DNA of 64,000 nt from a bacterium (GTDB lineage: Bacteria; Bacteroidota; Ignavibacteria; Kapaibacteriales; UBA2268), in assembly GCA_030431515.1 (NCBI GenBank), contig JAUIIX010000011.1, forward strand, positions 1-64,000, read 5' to 3'. The position numbers were made by a program, and so were the translations under genes. Positions within the stretch are counted from its first letter, which is position 1. The number at the start of each line of letters is the position of its first letter. Under the pieces are notes generated by a model that saw only the letters and a program-made list of their open reading frames with translations, was not told the origin of the DNA and ran no database searches. Below, one piece after another: positions 53,696 to 62,221 of the stretch.

Positions 53696-54214
53696 ATGAT
53701 TTCACAAATATCAAATAATAGTTTAGAAAATAGATTCTTGGAGAGATTTGCAGAAAAGTCAATGGAATCAAAATCAAAAGTTGATGATTTGACTGACGAA
53801 GAAAAACAACAAGTTCAAGAATTAAAAGCACGTGATAGAGAAGTAAAGCAACATGAATTGGCTCACATGGCTGGAGGTTCAGGGATTATTTCTTCTGGTC
53901 CTTCTTACCAATATCAAAGAGGTCCAGATGGTATCCAATATGCTGTTGGGGGAGAAGTTCATATAGATACTACTATTATTCCAGATGACCCTGAAGCGAC
54001 ATTACGTAAAATGCAACAAGTCCAAGCTGCAGCAAATGCTCCGTCAAATCCCTCGACACAAGATAGAAAAGTGGCTTCTCAAGCGGCTCAGGCACAAGCT
54101 AATGCAAGAATAGAACTTGCACACCAAAAACAAGAACAATTTAAACAAGGAGATGAAGTTTTCTCAACTTATTTTAAAGAATATCAAGATGCTATTGTAA
54201 ATTATTTAATGTAA
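53696..54214 (+). CDS. Putative metalloprotease of the SprA-related (CJM1_0395) family
   Basis: A 172-residue protein with an acidic, lysine-rich N-terminus (DLTDEEKQQVQELKARDREV) followed by the zinc-protease motif KQHELAHMAGG (HExxH). GPSYQYQRGPDGIQYAVGGE, VHIDTTIIPDDPEATLRKMQ and the helical NPSTQDRKVASQAAQAQANA segments match the small putative-metalloprotease family known from many bacteria. There is no signal peptide. It is unrelated to the gliding protein SprA of T9SS. The role is unknown. Confidence 0.82.
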   Translation: MISQISNNSLENRFLERFAEKSMESKSKVDDLTDEEKQQVQELKARDREVKQHELAHMAGGSGIISSGPSYQYQRGPDGIQYAVGGEVHIDTTIIPDDPEATLRKMQQVQAAANAPSNPSTQDRKVASQAAQAQANARIELAHQKQEQFKQGDEVFSTYFKEYQDAIVNYLM

Positions 54215-55123
54215 TTAATTTTTTACAACTTCTAAATCTATGTAAGAATTTTTCAAAACAACTTCACCTGATAATGGAAATTGACCTAAAACAGTTCCAT
54301 TTTGATAAGTTTCATCTTCAATATGTATTATAGAACCTACTTTAAGACCTAATTCTTCCAATCTTTCCTCTACGTCTTCTAATGTCATAAATTTGAATTC
54401 AGGTAATAATAATTGATTTTTAGAACCCATACTGACTGTTATATTTACAGGGTCATTGTAATTTAAACTAATATTTTTTGAAGGAGATTGAGACACAACC
54501 AAACCAGCTTCAGTTACATCTGAATAGATTTCTGTAATTTTTCCAACATTTAATCCAGAGTTTATTAATTCTACTCTTGCTTGTCTTACTGTTAAGTTTA
54601 TTAAATCTGGAGTTTTAATCTCCTCTATACCCTCAGATACAGTAAGATATACAATTCTATTTTCTTTAATTTGTCTTCCAGGACTTGGAATTTGTCTAAC
54701 GATTGTACCTTTAGGTAATTTTAAATCAAATTGTCTTTTGATTATTTCATATTTTAGGTTTTTATCATTTAAAGTTACTTGTCCTGTACCTAAACTTTTA
54801 CCAATTACATTAGGAACAATAATAGTGTTTCTATTATGAACCATATCATTTATTATATATGAATCTAGAAACATTACTATTAAATAAACAAATATAGCAA
54901 AAGCTAATGTAGATATTAAGTACTTAGAATAAGTATTATATTTAATAAATATACTTTTAATTTTATTAATTATGTATTTCATATCAATATAATTAGATTC
55001 AGATTCTTGTACATTTATATCTTTAGACTTATTGATATCATCTGAATCTTGTAAAGAATTCTCTGAATTTTTATTCTTATAGAATTCTCTTAATTTATCA
55101 ATATCTTTTTTTCTTTCATCCAT
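54215..55123 (-). CDS. PASTA-domain membrane protein
   Basis: A 302-residue protein with a charged cytoplasmic N-terminus, one membrane helix (about residues 68-90, YLISTLAFAIFVYLIVMFL) and three PASTA modules outside: VPNVIGKSLGTGQVTLNDK, TPDLINLTVRQARVELINSG and LPEFKFMTLEDVEERLEELG. Each ends with a proline-gated strand (QIPSPGRQI, QSPSKNISL, QFPLSGEVV). PASTA modules bind peptidoglycan or act as spacers in serine/threonine kinases and PBPs; no kinase or transpeptidase domain is present here. It directly abuts the convergent 53696 gene. Confidence 0.88.
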   Translation of the reverse strand: MDERKKDIDKLREFYKNKNSENSLQDSDDINKSKDINVQESESNYIDMKYIINKIKSIFIKYNTYSKYLISTLAFAIFVYLIVMFLDSYIINDMVHNRNTIIVPNVIGKSLGTGQVTLNDKNLKYEIIKRQFDLKLPKGTIVRQIPSPGRQIKENRIVYLTVSEGIEEIKTPDLINLTVRQARVELINSGLNVGKITEIYSDVTEAGLVVSQSPSKNISLNYNDPVNITVSMGSKNQLLLPEFKFMTLEDVEERLEELGLKVGSIIHIEDETYQNGTVLGQFPLSGEVVLKNSYIDLEVVKN

Positions 55124-55153
55124 TCAATTTACTTCAATTCACTTAATAATGCT

Positions 55154-55161
55154 TAATTTTG
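55154..55161 (+). promoter_or_regulatory. Candidate -7 box for the nrnA-like gene
   Basis: TAATTTTG matches TAnnTTTG and ends 31 bases before the ATG at 55193. No good -33 TTTG is seen. On the opposite strand TAATTTG lies in the same gap and could serve the PASTA gene. Confidence 0.4.
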
Positions 55162-55192
55162 TTTTTTTCAATTCTCAAATTAAGAAAAAAAT

Positions 55193-56197
55193 ATGAAAAA
55201 ACTAATAGACTATAAAAGTTTAGATTTTATTAAATCAAGAATAGATTCATATTCATCATTTATAATTACGACTCATCAAAGCCCAGATGGAGATGCCATT
55301 GGGTCTTCATTAGGATTACACTATTTTCTTAAACTAATCGGCAAAGAAAGTAAAGTTATAAATTGCAACCCAACTCCTAATTATTTAAAATATTTAGATG
55401 TAAATAATGAAATTGAAGTTTATGATAAATCTAAACATTATGAACTATTTCAAAAATGTGATGTGATTATTGTTTTAGATCTTAATAATTTAAAACGCTT
55501 AGTTGATGTGGGAGATGCTGTTAGTGATTCTAAGAAAGAAAAAATTGTAATTGACCATCATATTGAACCAGAAAACTTTGCAGATTATTATTATGTTGAT
55601 ACAGAAATTGCATCAACTTGTGAAATAATTTGGAATTTATTATCCTTATTTGAACAAGACTATACAATAGATACTGCTAATGCTATATACACAGGAATTA
55701 TCACTGATACTGGTAGTTTTGGTTTTGATAGAACAACTGAAAAAACTCATTTAATAGCAAGTGATTTAATTAAGCATGGTGTAAAACCTCATAAAATAAA
55801 CGAATACATTTATAATTCATCTTCATTAGCATCATTACATTTATATGGATATGCTTTAAAATCTATTGAATTATTTTATAATGAAAAGTTAGCAATTATG
55901 ACTATTACTCAGCAAATGTTAAAAGATGCAGGTTTAGGTGAAGGAGAATTAGATGGATTTTCGACTGCACCATTAAGAATAGATAGTGTTAAAATATCTT
56001 TAACAATTGTAGAATTAAAAGAAAAAGGTGTATTCAAACTATCTTTCAGAGCTAAAAATGGTAATCCAATTAGAGATCTCGCATCAATATTTGGCGGAGG
56101 TGGTCATCAATTGGCATCTGGTGCAAGAGTTAAAGAGACTACTTATGAATCTTTAAAAACTAAAATAATTAATGAAGCTAAAAACTATATTATTTAA
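55193..56197 (+). CDS. nrnA: NrnA-like DHH-family phosphoesterase
   Basis: Degrades short RNA oligos (nanoRNA) or pAp, using a DHH/DHHA1 two-domain enzyme. The 334-residue protein has TTHQSPDGDAIGSSLGL (motif I) at about residues 22-38, VIIVLDLNNLKRL (motif II), VIDHHIEPENFADYY (the DHH motif), ITDTGSFGFDRTT and, in the C-terminal domain, FGGGGHQLASGARV. The complete set supports activity. It overlaps the convergent cytochrome-like gene by 8 bases. Cyclic-di-AMP- or cyclic-di-GMP-related phosphodiesterase activity cannot be excluded. Confidence 0.88.
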   Translation: MKKLIDYKSLDFIKSRIDSYSSFIITTHQSPDGDAIGSSLGLHYFLKLIGKESKVINCNPTPNYLKYLDVNNEIEVYDKSKHYELFQKCDVIIVLDLNNLKRLVDVGDAVSDSKKEKIVIDHHIEPENFADYYYVDTEIASTCEIIWNLLSLFEQDYTIDTANAIYTGIITDTGSFGFDRTTEKTHLIASDLIKHGVKPHKINEYIYNSSSLASLHLYGYALKSIELFYNEKLAIMTITQQMLKDAGLGEGELDGFSTAPLRIDSVKISLTIVELKEKGVFKLSFRAKNGNPIRDLASIFGGGGHQLASGARVKETTYESLKTKIINEAKNYII

Positions 56198-57143
56198 ATC
56201 CTTCATTTGCCCAAGTCTTAATTTTATTAATATCACATTGAGATAGTTTTCCACCTTGTGGCATTGCTGAATATCCAGTTTTATGTTCTATTGAAGGTAT
56301 TAATCTACCCTTATTAATTACGTTTTGACAATTAGTTTTAGTTGTTAAATCAATTCCCCCAAATTTAGAAGTAGTACTATGGCATCCAATACAATTATTT
56401 GCTATGATTGATTTTATAGAATTATCATAAGTGATATTTGTTAAATCACAATCAATTTCTTCTTCGCAAGTCCTATTATTAGCTCCTTCATTAATCCATT
56501 TTCTAATTATTTCAATTTGTTCAATTGTTAATTTACTATAAGGTGGTGGTGGCATTATTTCATCATCATTTCTAGTTATTACTTTAAAAATTTTAGAATC
56601 AGATGTGTTAAAAGGTTTGATTTTTTTCATAATTTTAGAATAAGAAGTTAAAGGTAAATCATCTTCAGGGTTTATATCTGAATGACAACCACTTAATGCA
56701 CAATTAGCACGAAAAATAGGCATAATATCTCTTTCGAAGCAAACTAAACTATCTTTTATTATTTTATTTGTATCTAATATTGTAATAATTAACTCTCTAA
56801 AGTTAGAAGGGTCAGATTCAGGAAAGCTTTTAATAATTATTGTTTCATTTTTTGAAACTTCATTCGAGCTTAAGATAATACTATCACCAGAATTAGAACT
56901 CAAATATGCAAAATTAGAATTTAACTCCCAAGTTATATTTGATGTTTCTAAAACATATTCTAAATCAATTAATTCAGCATATAATACAAGTTTTGAGTTT
57001 TCATTTATACTTTGATTTTGAGTTATAATATTAAAAGTGTAATTTTGTTTTTTATCATCAACGATATTTTCATCTTCGCATCCGTAATAATCGCATGATA
57101 CAAAATTCAATAAAATTATTGCAAATATAATAGATTTTTTCAT
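56190..57143 (-). CDS. Cytochrome-c-domain lipoprotein (CX4CH and CXXCH heme motifs)
   Basis: A 317-residue lipoprotein (lipobox NFVSC at about residues 13-17). A beta-rich first half is followed by two cytochrome-c-like segments. The first, FERDIMPIFRANCALSGCHS, has a CX4CH motif and a later MPPPP ligand region. The second, NNCIGCHSTTSKFGG, has a normal CXXCH and a late SAMPQGGKLS Met. This layout is the planctomycete/Bacteroidota-type cytochrome domain. The ATG at 57143 (MKKSIIFAIILLNF) is preferred over an upstream extension that would reach 57371 and run over hemW. It probably acts in extracytoplasmic electron transfer; partners are unknown. Confidence 0.78.
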   Translation of the reverse strand: MKKSIIFAIILLNFVSCDYYGCEDENIVDDKKQNYTFNIITQNQSINENSKLVLYAELIDLEYVLETSNITWELNSNFAYLSSNSGDSIILSSNEVSKNETIIIKSFPESDPSNFRELIITILDTNKIIKDSLVCFERDIMPIFRANCALSGCHSDINPEDDLPLTSYSKIMKKIKPFNTSDSKIFKVITRNDDEIMPPPPYSKLTIEQIEIIRKWINEGANNRTCEEEIDCDLTNITYDNSIKSIIANNCIGCHSTTSKFGGIDLTTKTNCQNVINKGRLIPSIEHKTGYSAMPQGGKLSQCDINKIKTWANEGFK

Positions 57144-57167
57144 ATTTATCCAAATTAATTCAATGTA

Positions 57168-57200
57168 CAAAATTACAAAAAATAAAATATATGATACAAA
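57168..57200 (-). promoter_or_regulatory. Promoter of the cytochrome-like lipoprotein gene
   Basis: On the minus strand TTTG (57200-57197), a 21-base spacer and TAATTTTG (57175-57168) match both Bacteroidota boxes. The start codon at 57143 is 25 bases on. The -33 box lies inside the first codons of the divergent hemW gene. Confidence 0.55.
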
Positions 57201-58369
57201 AAAAAGATAATAAAATCCCAATCGGTATATATTTACATTTTCCATATTGTAAAAATATTTGCAGTTATTGTGATTTTGTTGTGGATAAAAATTTAGATCA
57301 AATTGAAAGATATTTAAATGCTTTACTGATTGAAATAGAAGAAACAAGTAATAAGTATTATGATAGTACAAAATACTACATTAATACTTTATATATAGGA
57401 GGAGGTACTCCAAGTTTATTAAGTCCTTCGCAGATGTCTCTGATTATTAATAAATTAAACAATCATTTAGATTTATCAAATGCTATAGAAATTTCGATGG
57501 AATCTAACCCCGCATCTTTAGATTTGCAAAAGATGAAAGAATACAAATCAATAGGAATAAATAGAATTAGTATTGGTGTGCAGAGTTTTATTAAGAAGGA
57601 ATTGGGGATACTCAAACGGAATCATTCTCCAAATAGTGCAATAAAATCTATATACGAAGCAAAAGAAGTTGGATTTAATTCAGTTAATTTTGATTTAATT
57701 TATTCAATTCCTAATCAAATTAACAAAGATTGGATTTCAAACTTAGAAAAGGCACTTGAGTTAGAACCTGATCATTTATCTTGTTATAATCTTACTTACG
57801 AAGTAGGTACGCCATTATATACAAAGTTAAAATCTGGGTTGATTACTAAAAACAATGAAGAATTAGATGCTAATATATTTCTTCAAACTTCTGAATTATT
57901 AGAAAAAAATGCTTATAAACATTATGAAGTATCAAATTATTCAAAGGTTAATCATGAATGTCTTCACAATTTAGAGATTTGGAGAAATGGAGAATATTTA
58001 GGGTTTGGAGTAGGTGCTCATTGGTATATTAATGGAATTAGATACGAAAACTCAAAATCTATAAATGATTATCTTACCAAAATTGAAAAAGGTATTGAAA
58101 TATCAAGAAATGTTAAAACACTTAATGAAAATGATAAATTTGAAGAGTATATTATTTTAGGATTAAGAGCTGAAGGTATAAACTTAAATACATTAAAAGA
58201 AAAATATAAAATAAATCATAACATCTTAGATTCATATATAGTTAAGAAAATGATTGCTGAGAATTATATAAAAATTAATAAACTTAACATAAAATTAACA
58301 AAAATAGGTTATCTTTTAGCAGATTCAATAACTTATGAGTTTATTAAATTGCTGATTGTGCAAAAGTAA
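57191..58369 (+). CDS. hemW: Heme chaperone HemW (radical SAM)
   Basis: Radical-SAM family protein that binds heme and delivers it to respiratory enzymes; related to coproporphyrinogen III dehydrogenase HemN but lacking its activity. The 392-residue protein has the [4Fe-4S] motif CxxxCxYC (Cys20, Cys24, Cys27, in YCKNICSYCDF), GIYLHFPYC at the start, INTLYIGGGTPSLL, and RISIGVQSF. The CDF ending (in contrast to CGC in HemN) and the short N-terminus favour HemW. It is divergent from the cytochrome-like lipoprotein. Confidence 0.88.
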   Translation: MIQKKDNKIPIGIYLHFPYCKNICSYCDFVVDKNLDQIERYLNALLIEIEETSNKYYDSTKYYINTLYIGGGTPSLLSPSQMSLIINKLNNHLDLSNAIEISMESNPASLDLQKMKEYKSIGINRISIGVQSFIKKELGILKRNHSPNSAIKSIYEAKEVGFNSVNFDLIYSIPNQINKDWISNLEKALELEPDHLSCYNLTYEVGTPLYTKLKSGLITKNNEELDANIFLQTSELLEKNAYKHYEVSNYSKVNHECLHNLEIWRNGEYLGFGVGAHWYINGIRYENSKSINDYLTKIEKGIEISRNVKTLNENDKFEEYIILGLRAEGINLNTLKEKYKINHNILDSYIVKKMIAENYIKINKLNIKLTKIGYLLADSITYEFIKLLIVQK

Positions 58370-58469
58370 TATTGTTTTATGTTTAAAAATCAGTAATTTT
58401 GAATTGTATTATAAAAAGATTTATAGAAAAAACTAATCTTAAAAGTTGTTAAATTAAATTTAGGTATAT

Positions 58470-60710
58470 GTGGATACTCATTTAATAATAGTAATAGTGT
58501 TAGTCGCTTTAGCCATAGTTGATTTAATGGTAGGAGTTGCAAACGATGCAGTAAATTTTTTAAATTCTGCAATTGGTTCAAAAGTAGCAAATTTCAAATT
58601 AATATTAATTGTTGCATCTATTGGAATCCTATTAGGTGTATTTATGTCTGGTGGAATGATGGAAGTTGCTCGGAAAGGAATATTTAACCCAGAGTTCTTT
58701 TTTATGCCCGAACTCTTAGTTATATTTGTAGCTGTTATGTTTGGAGATGTAATTTTATTAGACACTTATAATACTTTTGGCTTACCTACTTCTACTACAG
58801 TTTCCATTGTCTTTGGTTTATTTGGAAGTGCATTAGCAGTTTCTATAATTAAGGTGTTAAACTCCGGACAAGATATGATTGTTGTTTTTGATTATATAAA
58901 ATCAGGAACAGTCTTAGCAATTATAGGAGGTATTGTTTCATCCATTTTTATAGCATTCTTTGTTTCGAGTATAGTCCAATATTTAACAAGATTAATATTT
59001 TCATTTGATTATGAAAAGCGATTTAAAAAATATGGACCAATTTGGGCAGGTTTTGCTTTGTCATTTTTAAGTTACTTTATAATAATTAAAGGTTTAAAAG
59101 GTTCAACAATAATTCCAGAAGAAATAAACCAATTTGTCAAAGGGAATTTTCTTGGATTTTTTGGAATCTTATTCTCTTTTTGGGCTATTTTAATTTTTAT
59201 TTTATCTCTATTTAAACAATTTAACCCTTTAAAATTTATTGTTTTGTTTGGTACTTTTGCACTTGCATTAGCTTTTGCAGCAAATGATTTAGTCAACTTC
59301 ATTGGTGCTCCATTAGCTGGTTTACATGCTTATCAACTAGCACAAGGAATGGAAAATCCTTTAACAACTGGTATGGTTGTTATGACACAAAAGATTAAAG
59401 CTGAGAACTGGATATTACTTGTATCAGGAATTATAATGGTATTAACATTATTTTATAATAAAAAAGCATATTCAGTATCTAAAACAACAATAAGTTTAAC
59501 TAGACAATCTGATGGATATGAAAGATTTGAATCTAATGCAATAGCAAGATCATTAGTAAAAATGTTTATTAATATAACACCAGAACCAATCCAAAATTAT
59601 GTCAAAGAAAGATTTGATCAGACTAAATATGTTCCTTTTGTAGATGAAAAAGGTGAGAAAGCATCTTTTGACTTAATTAGAGCAGCAGTAATATTAGTAG
59701 TAGCTGCAGCTTTAATCTCTGTAGGTACACTACTTAAGTTACCTTTATCTACAACTTATGTTACTTTTATCGTAGCAATGGCAGCAGCTTTACCAGATAA
59801 TGCTTGGGGTAGAGAGAGTGCCGTATTTAGAGTGTCAGGTGTGATAACAGTTATTGGAGGGTGGTTCTTTACAGCAATATCAGCAATGCTGGTGTCAGGT
59901 ATTATTGCTACAATAATTTATTTTGGAGGAATATACGCAGTATTAGGATTTTCAATTGCAGTGATGTATTTATTGTATAGATCAAGTTCATTTCATAAAA
60001 ATAAAGAAGATCAACATAATCAAAGAGAATTTTCGAATAAAATCGGCAAAGCTAATAATAATAATATAATGGATGAGGTTATTAATAATGCTTATTTGAT
60101 AAGTAATGATGTAAAAAATATTATTGAATTATCAATTGATTCATTTATTAAAGAAGATTCTTCAAAAAGCAAAATGGCATTTAAAAAATCTAAAAATATT
60201 GAGTTTGAATTTAGAAAATTAAATGCAGATTTGTTGATGATTTTAGAATTTGATAAGAAGAATGAGTTTGAATATGCTTCGATGTTTGCAATTACTTTAT
60301 CTGGCTTTAGAGATATAGGTGTTAGTACTAAGAATATCACTGAACAAATTCATCAATATATAAACAACAATCATTCTCCTTTAACTGAGGAACAAAGTGA
60401 AGATTTACTTTTAGCATCTTCTGGATTATCTGAAATGTTAGACTCTTTTACTAAATTATTAAAAGATAAAGACTTTGAAAAATTAGATGAGTTTAGAGAT
60501 GAAGAAACTGAATTCCTTAAAAAGCTAAAAAAATTGAATAAAAACCAAGTAAAAAGAATAAAAGAGAAAAAATCTAAAACAAGAAGATCAATTTTGTATT
60601 TTAATATTATCACAGAAATGCGTAATATTGCATATATTTCTGAAGAATTAATTGAATCAATTCATGGATTGTATGTTACAAATGATTTTAACAATATTGA
60701 AGAAGAATAA
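58470..60710 (+). CDS. Inorganic phosphate transporter (PiT family) with C-terminal PhoU-like domain
   Basis: A 746-residue PiT-family sodium- or proton-phosphate symporter. The first repeat has DLMVGVANDAVNFLNSAIGS and VILLDTYNTFGLPTSTTVSI; the second has ALAFAANDLVNFIGAPLAGL and LLKLPLSTTYVTFIVAMAAA, so the two inverted PiT signatures are intact. From about residue 530 a soluble helical domain follows (NNIMDEVINNAYLISNDVKN to IAYISEELIESIHGLYV), which resembles PhoU. PhoU-like domains modulate Pit uptake. The start is GTG at 58470; no ATG fits. It overlaps the downstream gene by about 29 bases. Confidence 0.85.
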   Translation: MDTHLIIVIVLVALAIVDLMVGVANDAVNFLNSAIGSKVANFKLILIVASIGILLGVFMSGGMMEVARKGIFNPEFFFMPELLVIFVAVMFGDVILLDTYNTFGLPTSTTVSIVFGLFGSALAVSIIKVLNSGQDMIVVFDYIKSGTVLAIIGGIVSSIFIAFFVSSIVQYLTRLIFSFDYEKRFKKYGPIWAGFALSFLSYFIIIKGLKGSTIIPEEINQFVKGNFLGFFGILFSFWAILIFILSLFKQFNPLKFIVLFGTFALALAFAANDLVNFIGAPLAGLHAYQLAQGMENPLTTGMVVMTQKIKAENWILLVSGIIMVLTLFYNKKAYSVSKTTISLTRQSDGYERFESNAIARSLVKMFINITPEPIQNYVKERFDQTKYVPFVDEKGEKASFDLIRAAVILVVAAALISVGTLLKLPLSTTYVTFIVAMAAALPDNAWGRESAVFRVSGVITVIGGWFFTAISAMLVSGIIATIIYFGGIYAVLGFSIAVMYLLYRSSSFHKNKEDQHNQREFSNKIGKANNNNIMDEVINNAYLISNDVKNIIELSIDSFIKEDSSKSKMAFKKSKNIEFEFRKLNADLLMILEFDKKNEFEYASMFAITLSGFRDIGVSTKNITEQIHQYINNNHSPLTEEQSEDLLLASSGLSEMLDSFTKLLKDKDFEKLDEFRDEETEFLKKLKKLNKNQVKRIKEKKSKTRRSILYFNIITEMRNIAYISEELIESIHGLYVTNDFNNIEEE

Positions 60711-61236
60711 TTTATTTATCTTAATCATTTTATTTTCTAATACTTTAGTAAGTGCTAATCAAAAAACAGATTGCCACCCATCGAAAAATTTAGTAGGAAT
60801 AAATCTATGGAGTTTTATTCCTACTGATAATGTTACATTTTATAATATTCAATACAACAGAAAAATTACTTGTAAAAATGTGTTTGGAGTTGATTTAAAA
60901 CTACCTGTTAATTCAAATGTTGATGGATTTGGAATAGGTGTTGAATATAGACATTATTTTTATGAAAATGCATTTAAGGGTTTTTATTTGAATCCATCTT
61001 TAAGTAATATAAACTTGAAGAGTAAAAAAACAGAAAATAATGAAATAGAAGAAGTAGATATTTATGCTTTTAACCTTTTAATTGGATACACATTAGTATT
61101 TGGAAAACATTTCAGCTTGGATTTAGGTGGTGGAATTACCTATAATACTGGTCCAAGTTTACAAGAAACAACATTAAAAGAAGGACAGAGTAACACATTA
61201 CCAAATTTTAGATTTTCAATAGGGTGGGCATTTTAA
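60682..61236 (+). CDS. Small outer-membrane beta-barrel-like protein
   Basis: A 184-residue exported protein. The start is uncertain: ATG 60682 (MILTILKKNNLFILIILF) gives a good signal peptide, and TTG 60697 (MKKNNLFILII) would also; longer forms overlap the PiT gene more. The mature part has alternating strands (GVDLKLPVNSNVDGFGIGVE, YRHYFYENAFKGFYLNPSL, LIGYTLVFGKHFSLDLGGGI) and ends in the aromatic FSIGWAF, typical of 8-stranded barrels. No family name is certain. It begins inside the PiT gene, suggesting coupled expression. Confidence 0.65.
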   Translation: MILTILKKNNLFILIILFSNTLVSANQKTDCHPSKNLVGINLWSFIPTDNVTFYNIQYNRKITCKNVFGVDLKLPVNSNVDGFGIGVEYRHYFYENAFKGFYLNPSLSNINLKSKKTENNEIEEVDIYAFNLLIGYTLVFGKHFSLDLGGGITYNTGPSLQETTLKEGQSNTLPNFRFSIGWAF

Positions 61237-61237
61237 T

Positions 61238-61849
61238 ATGAATTTTGAACAAAGTCCAATATCAATAATAATATTTTTAACAACTTTTGCAATCAGTTTA
61301 TATGGATTCTATCGGGATCCAAGAATAATTCATAAGTTTATATTACATCCTTATAGTACAATTAGAAATAATAGATGGCATACAATGGTTACTAGTGGAT
61401 TTATACATGGCGATTTAATGCATTTATTGTTCAATATGATGACTTTTTACTTTTTTGCATTTGCTTTAGAAAGTATTGTCGGATGGCTATCTTTTATTAT
61501 TATTTATTTTGGAAGTATGGTAATTGCTGATATACCATCAATTTTGAAGAATAAGGATAACCCAGAATATTATGCTTTAGGAGCTTCTGGAGGTATATCT
61601 GGCATATTGTTTGCTTTTATTTTATTTAGACCCGATATAAGTATGTATCTTATGTTCATTCCAATTCCAATTCCATCACCAATATTTGGAATATTCTATT
61701 TAGTATGGTGTTGGTATGTTGCAAGAAATGCAAAAGATAATATTGGACATGATGCACATTTATGGGGTGCTTTATCTGGTATAATACTTACAATTATACT
61801 ATATGGAGAACAAGGAATAATTAATCATTTTATTAATAATTTATTTTAA
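61238..61849 (+). CDS. Rhomboid-family intramembrane serine protease
   Basis: A 203-residue membrane protein with six helices. Key features: the catalytic serine in GASGGISG (Ser117) and the histidine in HDAHLWGALSG (His174), plus the helix-1/loop pattern of the family (RWHTMVTSGFIHGDLMHLLF and NMMTFYFFAFALE). Rhomboids cut single-pass proteins within the membrane; substrates are unknown. It starts 2 bases after the barrel gene. Confidence 0.9.
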   Translation: MNFEQSPISIIIFLTTFAISLYGFYRDPRIIHKFILHPYSTIRNNRWHTMVTSGFIHGDLMHLLFNMMTFYFFAFALESIVGWLSFIIIYFGSMVIADIPSILKNKDNPEYYALGASGGISGILFAFILFRPDISMYLMFIPIPIPSPIFGIFYLVWCWYVARNAKDNIGHDAHLWGALSGIILTIILYGEQGIINHFINNLF

Positions 61850-61854
61850 AGAAC

Positions 61855-62154
61855 TTGAACCATCAAATTACAGATATGTTAACTGTTGCTATTGAGTTAA
61901 ATATTATAGCTCAAAGATGTAATGAAGAAAGAAGAAAAAATCTTCATGTCAAGTATATGGATTTGATTATAAAAGAAGCATTAAGAATTCAAGAATATAT
62001 ATTATTAAACCCTGGGAAAGAGCTTCCAATTAAGACAGTCACACATTGGTTAAACAATTTATTAAAAATTGATGAAGATTTAGCAAAGTCTGCAGTAGGT
62101 GTTTTACTTAAAGAATTTTTAAGAAAACATAGCCAAGAAGATGAGACTAAGTAA
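61855..62154 (+). CDS. Small helical protein of unknown function
   Basis: A 99-residue protein if the TTG at 61855 is used, or 92 residues from ATG 61876. It is fully helical and charged (VAIELNIIAQRCNEERRKNL, YMDLIIKEALRIQEYILL, EDLAKSAVGVLLKEFLRK), with no membrane segment or known motif. It is five bases after the rhomboid gene and probably in that operon. The start is ambiguous, since the TTG has no clear SD. Confidence 0.5.
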   Translation: MNHQITDMLTVAIELNIIAQRCNEERRKNLHVKYMDLIIKEALRIQEYILLNPGKELPIKTVTHWLNNLLKIDEDLAKSAVGVLLKEFLRKHSQEDETK

Positions 62155-62221
62155 AAATACTTAGTTTATTTAAAAAAAATTTTGTAATTTTATGGTTTCT
62201 AAAAATTAAATTCGATAATTT

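Noticed and set aside
53696-54214. Gliding/T9SS component SprA
   Set aside because: The family label contains SprA-related, but the 172-residue HExxH protein has no similarity in size or features to the giant T9SS translocon protein.
56190-57371. Extended 393-residue version of the cytochrome-like lipoprotein
   Set aside because: The extra N-terminal residues run antisense over the conserved hemW start and lack a signal; the lipoprotein start at 57143 explains the gene.
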